This document shows, one piece after another, positions 8,375 through 18,089 of a DNA stretch of 64,000 nt. A program made the position numbers and the translations under genes. The notes beneath the pieces were generated by a model. That model saw only the letters and a list, made by a program, of their open reading frames with translations. It was not told the origin of the DNA and searched no databases. Positions within the stretch are counted from its first letter, which is position 1. Each line of letters begins with the position of its first letter. Source of the stretch: VAZQ01 sp963725185 (GTDB lineage Bacteria; Pseudomonadota; Alphaproteobacteria; Rhizobiales; Xanthobacteraceae); assembly GCA_963725185.1 (NCBI GenBank), contig CAVRXO010000004.1, positions 1 through 64,000 on the forward strand, read 5' to 3'.

Positions 8375-9638
8375 ACCGCCTCTGAATTTTGACGGCAGAG
8401 CGACAAGCCTGTCTTGTCGTTCGTGTGGTCACCGCCTAACGCACGTTTTGGTCGATCTTGGTCTTTCCCCGATTTCCAATGCCTTCATAAGGCCAGAACG
8501 GGCTTCTCTGAGCGAAAAGGTCTATCCCTTGAAAGCGCATGTTTGCGACGCGTGTTGGCTTGTCCAGCTTGAGGATTATGAGGCCCCTGACACCCACTTT
8601 CACGGTAATTATATGTATTTTTCATCGTTTTCGGATACGTGGCTCGCTCACGTGAGGAGCTTCGTCGATCAGGCAGTGCCGCGGTTTGCGCTCGGGGCTC
8701 ATTCACGTGTAGTCGAGGTAGCCAGCAATGACGGCTATCTCCTGCAATATCTCGTGCGGCGCGGCATTCCTTGCCTCGGTGTTGACCCCGCGATGAATTG
8801 CGCCCTGACTGCCTGGCATGAGAGGCGGGTGCAGACGGAAATTGCATTTTTCGGGGCCGATACCGCCAATCGACTTCGCACGCAAGGGGGAGCGGCGGAC
8901 TTGATTATCGCAAACAATGTTTTGGCACACGTGCCGAATATAAATGACTTCGTCGCCGGTTTCAAGATACTGCTCAAGCCCGACGGCATTGCGACGTTCG
9001 AGTTTCCTCACATTCTCGAAATGATCCGGAAAAGTCAGTTCGATACAATCTATCATGAGCACTATTCCTATTTGTCTTATACAGCGCTCGTTCCGTTGTT
9101 TGCTAGACATGGACTCCGTATCGTTGATGTGGATAGGCTGAGGACACATGGAGGTTCGTTGCGCCTCTATGTCCGGCACTTGGAATCGGATGAGCAAGTG
9201 AGCGAATCCGTGAGCTTGCTTGCAAGCGAGGAGATCGGCGCCGGACTGGACAAGGCGGAGATCTATCTGACCTTCGGTGCCAAGGTTCGGGCCTTGAAGC
9301 GGTCGCTGCTCACGCTTCTCATCGGGTTGATCAATGACGGAAAGCGGATCGCCGGATACGGAGCACCGGCGAAGGGAAACACCTTGTTGAACTATTGCGG
9401 TATCGGGACGGATTTTCTCGCCTTCACGGCGGACCGGAATATCTACAAGCAGGGCCTTCTGTTGCCGGGAACTCACGTACCGATACGACCGCCCGAGGCG
9501 ATTTTCGAGGAAAAGCCGGACTACGTGCTCATCCTGCCGTGGAACCTGCGCGAGGAAATCATGGCTCAGCTCGCGGGCATCCGGGAGTGGGGCGGAAAAT
9601 TCATCGTCCCGATCCCGCACCCTGCCATTCTCGACTAG
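8322..9638 (+). CDS. sugar C-methyltransferase (Methyltransf_13/23/14 architecture)
   Basis: A protein of 438 residues with the three-part build of NDP-sugar C-methyltransferases such as TylCIII/NovU. An N-terminal zinc-ribbon region has CRSCG and VCDACW. The SAM domain has VVEVASNDGYLLQ. A C-terminal Rossmann-like part has GYGAPAKGNTLLNYCG. Known members add a methyl to carbon 3 (or 5) of a 4-keto-6-deoxysugar and so make branched sugars. In this cluster the likely substrate is the CDP-4-keto-6-deoxyhexose made by rfbF and rfbG at 20.8-23.7 kb, although the GDP- or UDP-linked ketosugar is possible. Start ATG 8322 overlaps the previous gene. Confidence 0.85.
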   Translation: MQYNSVQEPEQYDRVAGEPPLNFDGRATSLSCRSCGHRLTHVLVDLGLSPISNAFIRPERASLSEKVYPLKAHVCDACWLVQLEDYEAPDTHFHGNYMYFSSFSDTWLAHVRSFVDQAVPRFALGAHSRVVEVASNDGYLLQYLVRRGIPCLGVDPAMNCALTAWHERRVQTEIAFFGADTANRLRTQGGAADLIIANNVLAHVPNINDFVAGFKILLKPDGIATFEFPHILEMIRKSQFDTIYHEHYSYLSYTALVPLFARHGLRIVDVDRLRTHGGSLRLYVRHLESDEQVSESVSLLASEEIGAGLDKAEIYLTFGAKVRALKRSLLTLLIGLINDGKRIAGYGAPAKGNTLLNYCGIGTDFLAFTADRNIYKQGLLLPGTHVPIRPPEAIFEEKPDYVLILPWNLREEIMAQLAGIREWGGKFIVPIPHPAILD

Positions 9639-9753
9639 ACGAAACAGCTTTGGAATCTGGCGTTGTTGCGCCGGCAGTGCCCGGTCGGGCATTCGATCTG
9701 AGGCTGTCGTGCTTGAACTCAGTTGAAGGCTACATTGTCAGGAGGTCTGCCCA

Positions 9754-10590
9754 ATGACGCGGCTGATCGATTTCCGGCGCGTTGGCTACAGCCAATCCGG
9801 CGAAGAGGGGATTGTCTCGCGGATCTTCGATCTTATTGGTTGCCGGAGCGGACTCTGCTGCGAATTCGGCGCATGGGACGGGATCTACCTGTCCAATACG
9901 CGGGCGCTGATGGAAGCCGGCTGGCGCGGCCTATTGATCGAGCCCGACCCTGAGAGATACGAGCAACTTTGTGCGACCTATCCGGCCGGCTCGCCGGCCG
10001 TGTGCGTTCGGTCTTTCGTCGATACCGGGACGAATTCGTTGGCGCAAATTGCCGCGCGCGCCGGAATTCTCGAGCGCTTCAACTTTGTATCGATAGATAT
10101 TGACGGTGCCGACTTCGAAGTGTTCTCGTCGCTTGCTGAGTTCCCGCAACCGCCACTGGTGGTCTGCGTCGAGGCCCACACCTGTCATCGGCCTGACGAC
10201 CTCAGGCCAGTTCCCGCGGAGATCGCCAGCAAAGGGCCCGGGCAGCCGATCGGCCGATACGCAGAGGTGGGAGCCAGCCTTGGCTACCGCCTCGTCTGCT
10301 TCCTCGGAACTAATGCCTTCTTTTTGCACCGCGATGCGGGTTACGAGGCGGCAATTTCGACGCTGACACCCGTTCAAGCTGCGCTGCAAAATCTTGAATT
10401 GGTCCGAGAGGACAAGTTCGCTCGGGAGTATCTGTATCTGTGCAATCTTGGCAAAGTGCAGCCGTTCTACAAGTTCGGCAATCCGCTGTTCTCATTCCGA
10501 TCTCTTGGAATTGATCCGCTCAGGGCTGCCCAGCTCAGGCTTGTCCCCCGGGACGGAAATTTGAAATCGCAATGGCGCTGGATCGACTAA
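9754..10590 (+). CDS. FkbM-like methyltransferase family protein
   Basis: A protein of 278 residues beginning MTRLIDFRRVGYSQSGEEGI. It has CEFGAWDGIYLSNTRAL (SAM motif I), GLLIEPDPERYEQL (acidic loop) and FVSIDIDGADFEVF. These are the order and spacing of FkbM-like SAM methyltransferases found in polysaccharide loci. The last 80 residues lack clear motifs. ATG 9754 follows a purine-rich stretch. The end overlaps the fucosyltransferase start. A role in O-methylating a sugar of the chain is likely; methylated fucose is one option given the neighbour, but that is inference from position only. Confidence 0.75.
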   Translation: MTRLIDFRRVGYSQSGEEGIVSRIFDLIGCRSGLCCEFGAWDGIYLSNTRALMEAGWRGLLIEPDPERYEQLCATYPAGSPAVCVRSFVDTGTNSLAQIAARAGILERFNFVSIDIDGADFEVFSSLAEFPQPPLVVCVEAHTCHRPDDLRPVPAEIASKGPGQPIGRYAEVGASLGYRLVCFLGTNAFFLHRDAGYEAAISTLTPVQAALQNLELVREDKFAREYLYLCNLGKVQPFYKFGNPLFSFRSLGIDPLRAAQLRLVPRDGNLKSQWRWID

Positions 10591-11513
10591 CCCACCCTGA
10601 GAGCCGAAAGTCCGTGAGGCTCGTCGTCACCCGCCTCATCGGCGGTCTCGGCAATCAAATGTTCCAGTATGCGGCCGGCCGCGCGCTGGCGTTGCGGTGC
10701 CGAGCCGCACTGAAGCTCGACGTCACCGGGTTCGCCGTGATCGGGGCCCATACCAGACGGCGCTATGAGCTGGATTCATTCTCGATCCAGGGGAGCGTGG
10801 CGAGCGATGCCGATCTTGCCCGGTTCCACGGCGCCGGCAAGCCCGGACATTCGCGGCGCGACCGCGTGCTGCGCTGGTTGCGCATCGGTGGACCGCAGGG
10901 CGCGTGGCCGATCTGTCGCGAGCGGCACTTTGAGTTCGATCCGGCCGTGCTCGCTTTGCGCCCGCCGGTTTATCTCGACGGATATTGGCAGAGCGAGATG
11001 TACTTCTCCGACATCGCGGGCCAGCTTCGGCAGGAGTTCACGCCCAAGGCCGCGATGGAGCGGGAGAATGCCGCGCTTGCCGCGGCGATCGATGCCGCAA
11101 ATGCCGTCTCGTTGCACGTGCGCCGCGGCGACTATGTCAGCGATGCGGCCACCAATCGATTTCACGGAACCTGCTCCCTGGATTACTACCGCCACGCCGT
11201 CGATTACGTCACCGGCAGGGCAGGGACCCCCCACCTCTTCGTGTTCTCCGACGACCAGGAATGGACCCGCGCCAATCTGCAGTTCGCGGTGCCCACGACA
11301 TTCGTCGAGGCCAACCCGCCCGACTGCGGCTATCGTGACATGCAGCTGATGTCGCGCTGCCGCCATCACATCATCGCCAACAGCTCGTTCAGCTGGTGGG
11401 GGGCGTGGCTCAACCCTTCGCCGGAAAAGATCGTCGTTGCACCAAAGCAGTGGTTCTCCAGTCCGCGCAATGACACCCGCGATCTGTTCCCGCTGAATTG
11501 GGTGCGGATGTGA
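10572..11513 (+). CDS. alpha-1,2-fucosyltransferase (glycosyltransferase family 11)
   Basis: A protein of 313 residues with the clear signatures of GT11: VTRLIGGLGNQMFQYAAGRAL at the N-terminus, the donor-binding motif VSLHVRRGDYV near the middle, FVFSDDQEW, and near the C-terminus SSFSWWGAWLNP. Known members transfer L-fucose from GDP-fucose in alpha-1,2 linkage. The GDP-fucose-synthase-like tail at the left edge and manC at 28.7 kb support a fucose-containing chain. The ATG at 10572 overlaps the previous gene; a GTG at 10614 is an alternative. Its stop overlaps the GTG of the next glycosyltransferase by four bases, a sign of translational coupling. Confidence 0.92.
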   Translation: MALDRLTHPESRKSVRLVVTRLIGGLGNQMFQYAAGRALALRCRAALKLDVTGFAVIGAHTRRRYELDSFSIQGSVASDADLARFHGAGKPGHSRRDRVLRWLRIGGPQGAWPICRERHFEFDPAVLALRPPVYLDGYWQSEMYFSDIAGQLRQEFTPKAAMERENAALAAAIDAANAVSLHVRRGDYVSDAATNRFHGTCSLDYYRHAVDYVTGRAGTPHLFVFSDDQEWTRANLQFAVPTTFVEANPPDCGYRDMQLMSRCRHHIIANSSFSWWGAWLNPSPEKIVVAPKQWFSSPRNDTRDLFPLNWVRM

Positions 11514-12627
11514 GTACCTTCAACAGCATGGCGGCGACGAGCAATCCAATGGCTGCAGATCACGAGCCGCGGCCGATCGGCAGTCCGCTCCCGACGATCA
11601 GCGTCGTTCTTCCGGTCTACAATGGCGAGCCCTACTTGGCCGAGGCCGTCGACAGCATTCTCGGGCAGACGTTCGACGATTTCGAGCTCATCGCCGTCTG
11701 TGACGCGTCGACCGATCGATATGTCCCGCCAGCGTCTCGCGGAGGCAGCGCAGCGGGATGCGCGGGTTTCGTGTCGTGGACGGGACCAGTCGGGGTCTGG
11801 TCGACGCCCTCAATCTCGGGCTCTCCCGGGCGCGCGGGGAGTTCATCGCACGCATGGATTCGGACGACGTCTCGTTGCCGCATCGTTTCGCTCGGCAAGT
11901 CGAGTATTTGCGGGCGCATCCGGACATCGCAGTCGTCGGCTCGACGATCACGTTGATCGACGCCACCGGGGCGATGGTGCGCGATATCGACTATCCGCTG
12001 GCGCCCGCCGACATCGACCGCTTCCTCGTCGAGACCGGATGCGCGCTCGCCCATCCCACCGTGATGGCGCGACGCCAGGCGCTGCTCGCGCTCGGCGGCT
12101 ACCGAACCCTGTTCCAGCACGGCGAGGACTACGATCTCTGGCTGCGGGTGGCGGAACGCTATTCGCTGGCAAATCTGCCCGACCGGTTGTTGCGCTATCG
12201 TCACCACGCCACCAAGGGCTCGTTGCGGCATGCGACCGCGCAGCGGCTGGCCACCCATGTGGCCAAGCTGTGCGCCAAGGCGCGCCGCTCCGGGCAAGGC
12301 GATCCGTTCGAGGGGCAGTCGTCCCTCTCGCTCGACGATCTGGATCGTTTCGATCTTGCGGCCGGCGAGCGCGAGGCGATCGTGCGCGACGTGATCGGTG
12401 CCGGGCCGACCGCCGACTCTCCGGCGGCGACCGCTCCCGCGGAAACGACCGATCCCGCCGCAGCGCTCGCGCCGCCGCGAGCGAATGATCCTCCGGCCGA
12501 AACACCTCGCATCAGCCTGAAGGCGAGAGCGCGCCACGCGGCTTTTCTGGGATTGCAGCGGGTGCTGCCGGCCGCCTGGTTCGCGCGGGTGCGGAATCTT
12601 GCGCGCGCGCGAAGACCGATCGCATGA
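11510..12627 (+). CDS. glycosyltransferase family 2 protein (frameshifted)
   Basis: A GT2 enzyme with ISVVLPVYNGEPYLAEAV near the N-terminus and the metal site ARMDSDD. Two breaks lie between these: near 11720 the frame moves by one, and again near 11769 where an extra T in GTTT is the simplest cause. The region encoding RQRLAEAAQRDARV lies in the intermediate frame, so all parts of the domain are present. The C-terminal half (EDYDLWLRV, LANLPDRLLRYR) matches the gene at 13688, its paralogue. GTG 11510 overlaps the fucosyltransferase stop; its own end overlaps the kinase start as ATGA. I read it as one functional gene with two sequence errors. Confidence 0.8.
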
Positions 12628-13628
12628 TCATCAGCCGCACTCCGCTGCGCGTGAGCTTCGTCGGCGGCGGGACCGATATGGCGGTGTTCTACCGCCGCTA
12701 CGGCGGCGCTGTCATCAGCACGTCGATCAATCGCTATGTCTATGTCACGGTCAACGCGAAGTTCGACGACCGGGTGAGGGTCAGCTATTCGCGCACCGAG
12801 GATGTCTCCTGCGCCGACGAGGTCGCGCATCCGATCGTCCGTGCCGTGCTGCGGCAGCTCGGCATCGGCGGCGGCATCGAGATCACCTCCATCGCCGACG
12901 TCCCCTCGCACGGCACCGGGCTCGGCTCCTCGAGCGCCTTCTGCGTCGGTTTGCTCAACGCGCTGCACGCCTATGGGGGCCGCTACGTGGAGCGCCGGCG
13001 GCTTGGCGCCGAAGCCTGCGAGATCGAGATCGATACTTTAGGCGAGCCGATCGGCAAGCAGGATCAATATGCGAGCGCGCTCGGCGGCCTCAACTACATC
13101 CGGTTCAATCCCGACGATACGGTGGAGGTCCTGCCGCTCACGCATATGCGAGCGCTGGCGGAGGAGATCCAGCGCTCGCTGATCACGTTCTATACGGGCA
13201 TCGGGCGACAGGCCTCCACCATCTTGCAATCGCAGCGCAGCAACGTCGATAGCGGCGTCTCCCAGCAGAGCTCGCTCAAGCAGATGCTGGTGCTGGTGGA
13301 AGATCTCAAGCGCGAGCTTGAGAACGGGAATTCGGCGAGTTTCGGCGAGGCCCTGCACGAAGCCTGGCTCCTCAAGCGCAGCCTGGCCAACGGGATCAGC
13401 TCTGAAACCATCGACGGGTGGTACGGCCGCGCCCGTGCGGCAGGTGCGACGGGCGGGAAGATTCTCGGGGCGGGCGGCGGCGGCTTCATGCTCCTGAGCG
13501 CGCCGCCCGACCGTCATGAGGCGATCTGCCGGTCGCTCTCGGAACTTCGACGGATCGAGCTCGACTTCGAGCGGCTCGGCAGCACGATCGTCTTCAGCGA
13601 ATTCAACGACGGGAGGCGGGCGCTCTGA
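12624..13628 (+). CDS. GHMP-type sugar kinase (HddA-like)
   Basis: A protein of 334 residues. It begins IISRTPLRVSFVGGGTD, the GHMP motif 1 of the heptose-7-phosphate kinase/fucokinase-like branch. Motif 2 is HGTGLGSSSAFCVGLL and motif 3 is ILGAGGGGFMLL. EPIGKQDQYASALGG is a further family mark. The best-known relative, HddA, phosphorylates D-glycero-D-manno-heptose 7-phosphate at C1 on the way to a GDP-heptose; related kinases act on fucose. No heptose isomerase, phosphatase or guanylyltransferase partner lies next to it, so the substrate is open. It sits between two paralogous GT2 genes and overlaps the first by four bases. Confidence 0.85.
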   Translation: MIISRTPLRVSFVGGGTDMAVFYRRYGGAVISTSINRYVYVTVNAKFDDRVRVSYSRTEDVSCADEVAHPIVRAVLRQLGIGGGIEITSIADVPSHGTGLGSSSAFCVGLLNALHAYGGRYVERRRLGAEACEIEIDTLGEPIGKQDQYASALGGLNYIRFNPDDTVEVLPLTHMRALAEEIQRSLITFYTGIGRQASTILQSQRSNVDSGVSQQSSLKQMLVLVEDLKRELENGNSASFGEALHEAWLLKRSLANGISSETIDGWYGRARAAGATGGKILGAGGGGFMLLSAPPDRHEAICRSLSELRRIELDFERLGSTIVFSEFNDGRRAL

Positions 13629-13687
13629 TCACATCGGTTATCGATGCTCAGGCGGAGCATTCCGGCGCCACGCGAAGTCGGGGCTGA

Positions 13688-14881
13688 ATGCACGCGTCGG
13701 ATACGATGGAGAGCCGGACGACACCAGTGCCTCGCGTGAGCGTGCTCATGCCGGTATTCAACGGCGGTCGATTTCTCGCGGCCGCCGTCGAGAGCATCCG
13801 CAAGCAGACGTTTCGTGACTTCGAGCTTATCGCGATCGACGACGGCTCGACCGACCAGTCGGCTTGCCTCCTTGCGCAGCTTGCCGGCTCTGACGATCGT
13901 ATCCGTGTGATCAGACAAACGAATGCGGGCATCGTGACGACCCTTAATCGGGCACTCGCATTGGCGCAGGGCGAATATATTGCACGGATGGATGCGGATG
14001 ACGTGGCGCTTCCGTCGCGCTTGGCCCGGCAAACGGCATTTCTCGACGATCATCCCGATGTCGCAGTGGTGGGCTCGGCCATCACGCTGGTCGACGAAGA
14101 GGGAAGCACGATCCGCGACGTTGACTATCCGCTGCTCCCCGCGGACGTCTCCCGATTCCTCATCCAGGTCGGCAGTGCGCTTGCCCATCCGGCGGTCATG
14201 ATGCGGAGAGCCGACATTGCGGCGTTGGGCGGGTATCGGGCGGCCTATCGGCACGCAGAAGACTACGATCTGTGGCTGCGACTCTCGGAAATCCGGGACC
14301 TCGCGAACCTTCCCGACCGGCTGTTGCTCTATCGGCAGCATCCCGCAAAAGCGTCCGCGCGCCATGCGGCCGAGCAGGTGTTGGCGACCAAGGTGGCGCA
14401 ATTGGCCGCGCAAGCCCGCCGCGCCGGCATGGCCGATCCGACGCAAGGCCTGACGCGGTTGACGCTGTCGGATCTCGACAGGTTCGCGCTCAAGCCGGCG
14501 GAAAAGGCGGCGGCGGCACTCGACATCGTCGACGCGGCGATGGCGAGCGGCGCCGGCGCGTCGACGGCGATTTTCCTGGAGCAAGCCTATCGACTTCTGC
14601 GCCAACCCGAAATCCGCGCCGAGATGCCTCAAAGCGGGGTTAGCACCATGGTGGCGGCCGCCAGCTGCCATCTGGAAAGCGGGCGGGTGCGCTCCGCTCT
14701 AAAATGCTATGCGCTCGCCGGGACCATGCGGCCAGGCGCTTGGTCGGAGATAAGCGATATTGCCCTCTCTCGTTTCATTGCCGTGCTTTACTACGGCATA
14801 CCGTCGCATGCGCGGGATTTGGCTGGCCGGACTTTCCGGCTGATAGGCCGCAATTCTTTACGTGACGCGGTGCGGTCATGA
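13688..14881 (+). CDS. glycosyltransferase family 2 protein
   Basis: An intact protein of 397 residues and the undamaged twin of the gene at 11510. The GT-A domain starts VSVLMPVFNGGRFLAAAV and carries LIAIDDGSTDQS and the metal site ARMDADD. Further on are DYDLWLRLSEIRDLANLPDR and a C-terminal region of about 150 residues with a TPR-like helical pattern (residues 260-380). An ATG at 13706 is a possible later start. It probably extends the polysaccharide with a hexose or amino sugar. Comparing it with 11510 shows where the frameshifts in that gene fall. Confidence 0.87.
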   Translation: MHASDTMESRTTPVPRVSVLMPVFNGGRFLAAAVESIRKQTFRDFELIAIDDGSTDQSACLLAQLAGSDDRIRVIRQTNAGIVTTLNRALALAQGEYIARMDADDVALPSRLARQTAFLDDHPDVAVVGSAITLVDEEGSTIRDVDYPLLPADVSRFLIQVGSALAHPAVMMRRADIAALGGYRAAYRHAEDYDLWLRLSEIRDLANLPDRLLLYRQHPAKASARHAAEQVLATKVAQLAAQARRAGMADPTQGLTRLTLSDLDRFALKPAEKAAAALDIVDAAMASGAGASTAIFLEQAYRLLRQPEIRAEMPQSGVSTMVAAASCHLESGRVRSALKCYALAGTMRPGAWSEISDIALSRFIAVLYYGIPSHARDLAGRTFRLIGRNSLRDAVRS

Positions 14882-14944
14882 ATGAATGGTTGTCCGGCAT
14901 GTCGGAGATGGCAGGCGATCGATCATGAGCGCGGCGGCAGGCCT

Positions 14945-15997
14945 ATGACGTCGCCGCAGGTGAGCGTGGTCCTGGCCGTTTACAACGGCGCGGCCGATCT
15001 GCCCTTGGCCGTCGAGTCAATTCTGACGCAGACCTTCGCCGATTTTGAATTGATCGTCGTCGATGACGGATCGAGCGATCGGACCGCAGCCGTCCTGGAC
15101 GGTATTCGCGACCCGCGCGTGCGGGCAATCCATCAGGACAATGCGGGGATTTCGCCGGCTCTTAATCGCGGCATTGCGCTGGCCCGCGGCCGATATGTCG
15201 CCAGACAGGATCACGACGACTGGGCGATGCCGACCAGGTTGGAGAAGCAGGTGGCTTTCCTGGAGGCGCATCCGGATTGCGCCATGGTCGGTACCCGGGC
15301 CGAGATTTGGGTAGGAGGTCAAAAGACAAGCCGGGTGCACGATCATCCGACCGACAATGCCGCGCTGCAGTTCGAGCTTCTGTTCGACAGCCCGTTCGTC
15401 CACAGCTCCATGCTGCTGCGCAAATCGGCGCTCGATGCGGTCGGTCACTACGCTACCGACCCAGCGCGGCAACCGCCCGAGGACTACGAATTGTGGTCGC
15501 GCATCGCGCGCCGCTACAAGGTAGCCAACCTCCCGGAGCGGCTGACGATCTACCGTGAAGTGCCCAACAGCATGTCGCGGGCGCGCCCGCCACGCTTTAT
15601 CGACAATATCGTCGCGATCTCTGCCGAGAATATCGCCGCCGCGGTCGGGGCAGACGAGCCAAGCCGCGATCACCGGGACATTGCGGCGCTCAGCCGCCAC
15701 GGCTTCGCCAAGGTGTCCGCCAATCCCGATATCGCGAGCATGTGCCGGACGGTTCGGGACGCGGGCAACCGCATCCACGCCTCTGCGCCCGATTCGGATC
15801 TGCCGATGAGGGTCAAGCAGCGGATCGAGGATCTCCGCCATGCCTTTGATCTCTATTGCGAAAATTGTAATCCGCCCAGGCGTCCCGGCCTGGCGCGGAA
15901 TGTCGTTCTCGCGCGGCGGCGGCTCAAGCGAAAGCTGACGTCCCTGTACGGCCGCTACGTTGGCGCCCGGTTCGGGCGCGCAGGCCCGATACCTTGA
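14945..15997 (+). CDS. glycosyltransferase family 2 protein
   Basis: About 350 residues from ATG 14945; an ATG at 14882 is in frame but adds 21 residues that do not belong to the domain. Motifs: VSVVLAVYNGAADLPLAVES, LIVVDDGSSDRT, and the metal-site region ARQDHDDWAMP, where the usual DxD is replaced by QDHDD. The C-terminal half has LLRKSALDAVGHY, PPEDYELWSR and VANLPERLTIYREVP. The following gene is a near copy with the same unusual QDHDD site. The donor is unknown. Confidence 0.85.
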   Translation: MTSPQVSVVLAVYNGAADLPLAVESILTQTFADFELIVVDDGSSDRTAAVLDGIRDPRVRAIHQDNAGISPALNRGIALARGRYVARQDHDDWAMPTRLEKQVAFLEAHPDCAMVGTRAEIWVGGQKTSRVHDHPTDNAALQFELLFDSPFVHSSMLLRKSALDAVGHYATDPARQPPEDYELWSRIARRYKVANLPERLTIYREVPNSMSRARPPRFIDNIVAISAENIAAAVGADEPSRDHRDIAALSRHGFAKVSANPDIASMCRTVRDAGNRIHASAPDSDLPMRVKQRIEDLRHAFDLYCENCNPPRRPGLARNVVLARRRLKRKLTSLYGRYVGARFGRAGPIP

Positions 15998-16033
15998 ACA
16001 CCGCGGGCGATCGCGCTGTGTCGGTACGCTGAG

Positions 16034-17027
16034 ATGACGACGCCTCCACTGGTTAGCGTGGTTCTCTCCGTTCACAACGGAGCCACGGATCTACCGGGGG
16101 CCATCGACACGATCCTGACGCAGACTTTTTCGGACTTCGAGCTGATCGCAATCGACAACGGCTCGACCGATGGCACCGCGGCCGTGCTGGACGCTCTTTG
16201 CGATCCGCGCGTGCGGGTCGTGCACCAGGACGATATGGGGCTTGCGGCGGCGCTCAATCGCGGCATTGCGCTGGCCCGTGGCAGCTACATCGCCCGCCAG
16301 GATCACGACGACTGGGCCAAGCCGACCCGGCTGGAGAAGCAGGTCGCGTTCCTGGAGGCCCATCCGGATCATGCGCTGGTTGGGACGCGCGCCGAGATCT
16401 GGGTGGAGGATCGCAAGACCGGGCGCGCGCACGATCATCCGACCGACAATGCCGCGCTGCAGTTCGAGCTCCTGTTCGACAATCCGTTTGTCCACAGCTC
16501 GATGCATGCTGCGCAAGTCGGCGCTCGATGCGGTCGGCGGCTACTCGACAGATCGGTCGCGCCAGCCGCCTGAAGATTACGAGCTGTGGTCGCGACTGGC
16601 GCGCCATTACCAAGTCGCCAACTTGCCGGAGCGATTGACGGTCTACCGCGAGGTGCCCAGCAGCTTGTCGCGGTCCGGACCGAACCCATTCCGGGAGAAG
16701 CTCGTATTGATCTCGTCGGAGAACCTGGCACATGCGACGGGGTGCACGACTCCAGAGCAATGCCACCGCGACGCAGCGGCGCTGACTCACAAGGCGTACC
16801 GGATGATGTCGCGCAAGCCTGATATCGAGGAGATGTGCCGAGCGGTAGCAGAGGCCGGAGCCCGCATCCGTGCCGGAATACCGTACTCCGATGTGGCCGA
16901 ACGGGCCTCGGCCAGAATGCGAGGCTTGCGCTACGAATATTTTCTGCAGCGCACGGGTCTCCACCTTTTGCGACCGGTCGCCGGGCTGGTGCGCCGCTAC
17001 TTCGGTCGCGCGGTCGTCTCGCAATGA
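16034..17027 (+). CDS. glycosyltransferase family 2 protein, near copy of the preceding gene (frameshifted)
   Basis: It starts at ATG 16034 and matches the gene at 14945 through VSVVLSVHNGATDLPGAI, LIAIDNGSTDGT and ARQDHDDWAKP. Where the twin has CATGCTGCTGCG, this copy has one additional A at 16506, which shifts the frame. Without that A the protein continues MLRKSALDAVGGYSTD, PPEDYELWSRLA, NLPERLTVYREVPSS to the stop at 17027. The alignment with its neighbour therefore pins the break to one base, and sequence error is the most likely cause. The stop overlaps the next ATG by two bases (ATGA). Confidence 0.83.
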
Positions 17028-18085
17028 ATTCGGCGGACGATTGCGCTGTCGACGTGGTCGTTCCGGTTCGCGACGGGGCGCGCTTCATCACGGCCTGCCT
17101 CGACAGCGTCCGGGCCCAGAGCCGAACTCCACAAACCGTTGTCGTGGTCGATGACGGCTCGACGGACGGAACGGCGGCGATTGTGGAAAGCCGTATGGCG
17201 CGGTGGCCGGCGTTGCGGCTGGTTCGAACCGGCAAGCGCGGCGTGTCGCATGCGCGCAATACCGGGATCGCAAATTGCCAGGCTCCGTTCGTGGCCTTCA
17301 TCGACAGCGACGATGTCTGGGAGCCGGACAAGCTCGAGCGGCAAATGCGGCTGTTTTCGAGCCTGCCGTCGCGCGTCGGCCTAGTCCACTGCTCCTATTA
17401 TCATATCGACGAGACCGGACAGCGGCTCGAAGGCCGCCATATCGTCGAGCCGCGCCCGCGGCGCGATGTGCTGCACGACCTCCTGGCCGAGGGAAACATC
17501 GTTTCCGGATCCGGCTCCGCGGTGGTGGTGCGCCGCGAGCTGCTGGAGCGCACAGGCGGATTCGATGAAAGGCTGACCTTCGGCGAGGATTGGGACCTCT
17601 GGCTCAGGCTGGCCGAGATCGCCGAATTCGATTTCGTAGCCGATGCTCTGGTCGGCATACGCCTGCACGAGCGGAGCACACAGCGCGCCGACCTATCGCA
17701 AAAGGAGGAGCGGTTCCTACAGCAGACGCTGCTGATACTCGATCGATGGTACGGAAAGCCGACATTTCCTCCCGAGCTGCGCGGTGAGTATCGCCGGACG
17801 GTGGTGCATCTGGCGATCCTCAAGGCCAAGCGAGAGCCGGCATTGCAGTTGCTGCGACAATTCAGTCTCTTTCGGCAGATCAAGCGTGGCCCCAGCCGGT
17901 TCGGGTGCGAGCTGTTCTCCGGTCCGGCTGATTTCTTCACCGCGATACTCAAAGCGAGGCTGACCTCGTTGTGGTGTCGCCTGCGGCATTTCGTAGTCGA
18001 GAATTTGAAATCGGCCCTGGGCCCGACACGCTCGCAGGCCTTGAAGGACTTCATCCGCTCAAATCCTACGACAAGACGCAGGTAA
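17024..18085 (+). CDS. glycosyltransferase family 2 protein
   Basis: A protein of 353 residues starting at the ATG that overlaps the previous stop. The GT-A domain shows VDVVVPVRDGARFITACL, VVVVDDGSTDGT, VSHARNTGI and the metal site FIDSDDVW. Then come EGNIVSGSGSAVVVRREL and FGEDWDLWLRLAE, typical of the chain-elongating GT2 group found in cyanobacterial and rhizobial glycan loci. The last 100 residues are basic and probably lie against the membrane. The following gene is its paralogue. Confidence 0.87.
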   Translation: MNSADDCAVDVVVPVRDGARFITACLDSVRAQSRTPQTVVVVDDGSTDGTAAIVESRMARWPALRLVRTGKRGVSHARNTGIANCQAPFVAFIDSDDVWEPDKLERQMRLFSSLPSRVGLVHCSYYHIDETGQRLEGRHIVEPRPRRDVLHDLLAEGNIVSGSGSAVVVRRELLERTGGFDERLTFGEDWDLWLRLAEIAEFDFVADALVGIRLHERSTQRADLSQKEERFLQQTLLILDRWYGKPTFPPELRGEYRRTVVHLAILKAKREPALQLLRQFSLFRQIKRGPSRFGCELFSGPADFFTAILKARLTSLWCRLRHFVVENLKSALGPTRSQALKDFIRSNPTTRRR

Positions 18086-18089
18086 GTCG

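Noticed and set aside
8401..8580. Zinc ribbon of a separate DNA-binding protein
   Set aside because: The CxxC pairs lie at the start of the C-methyltransferase, whose family has this zinc-binding N-terminus as standard.
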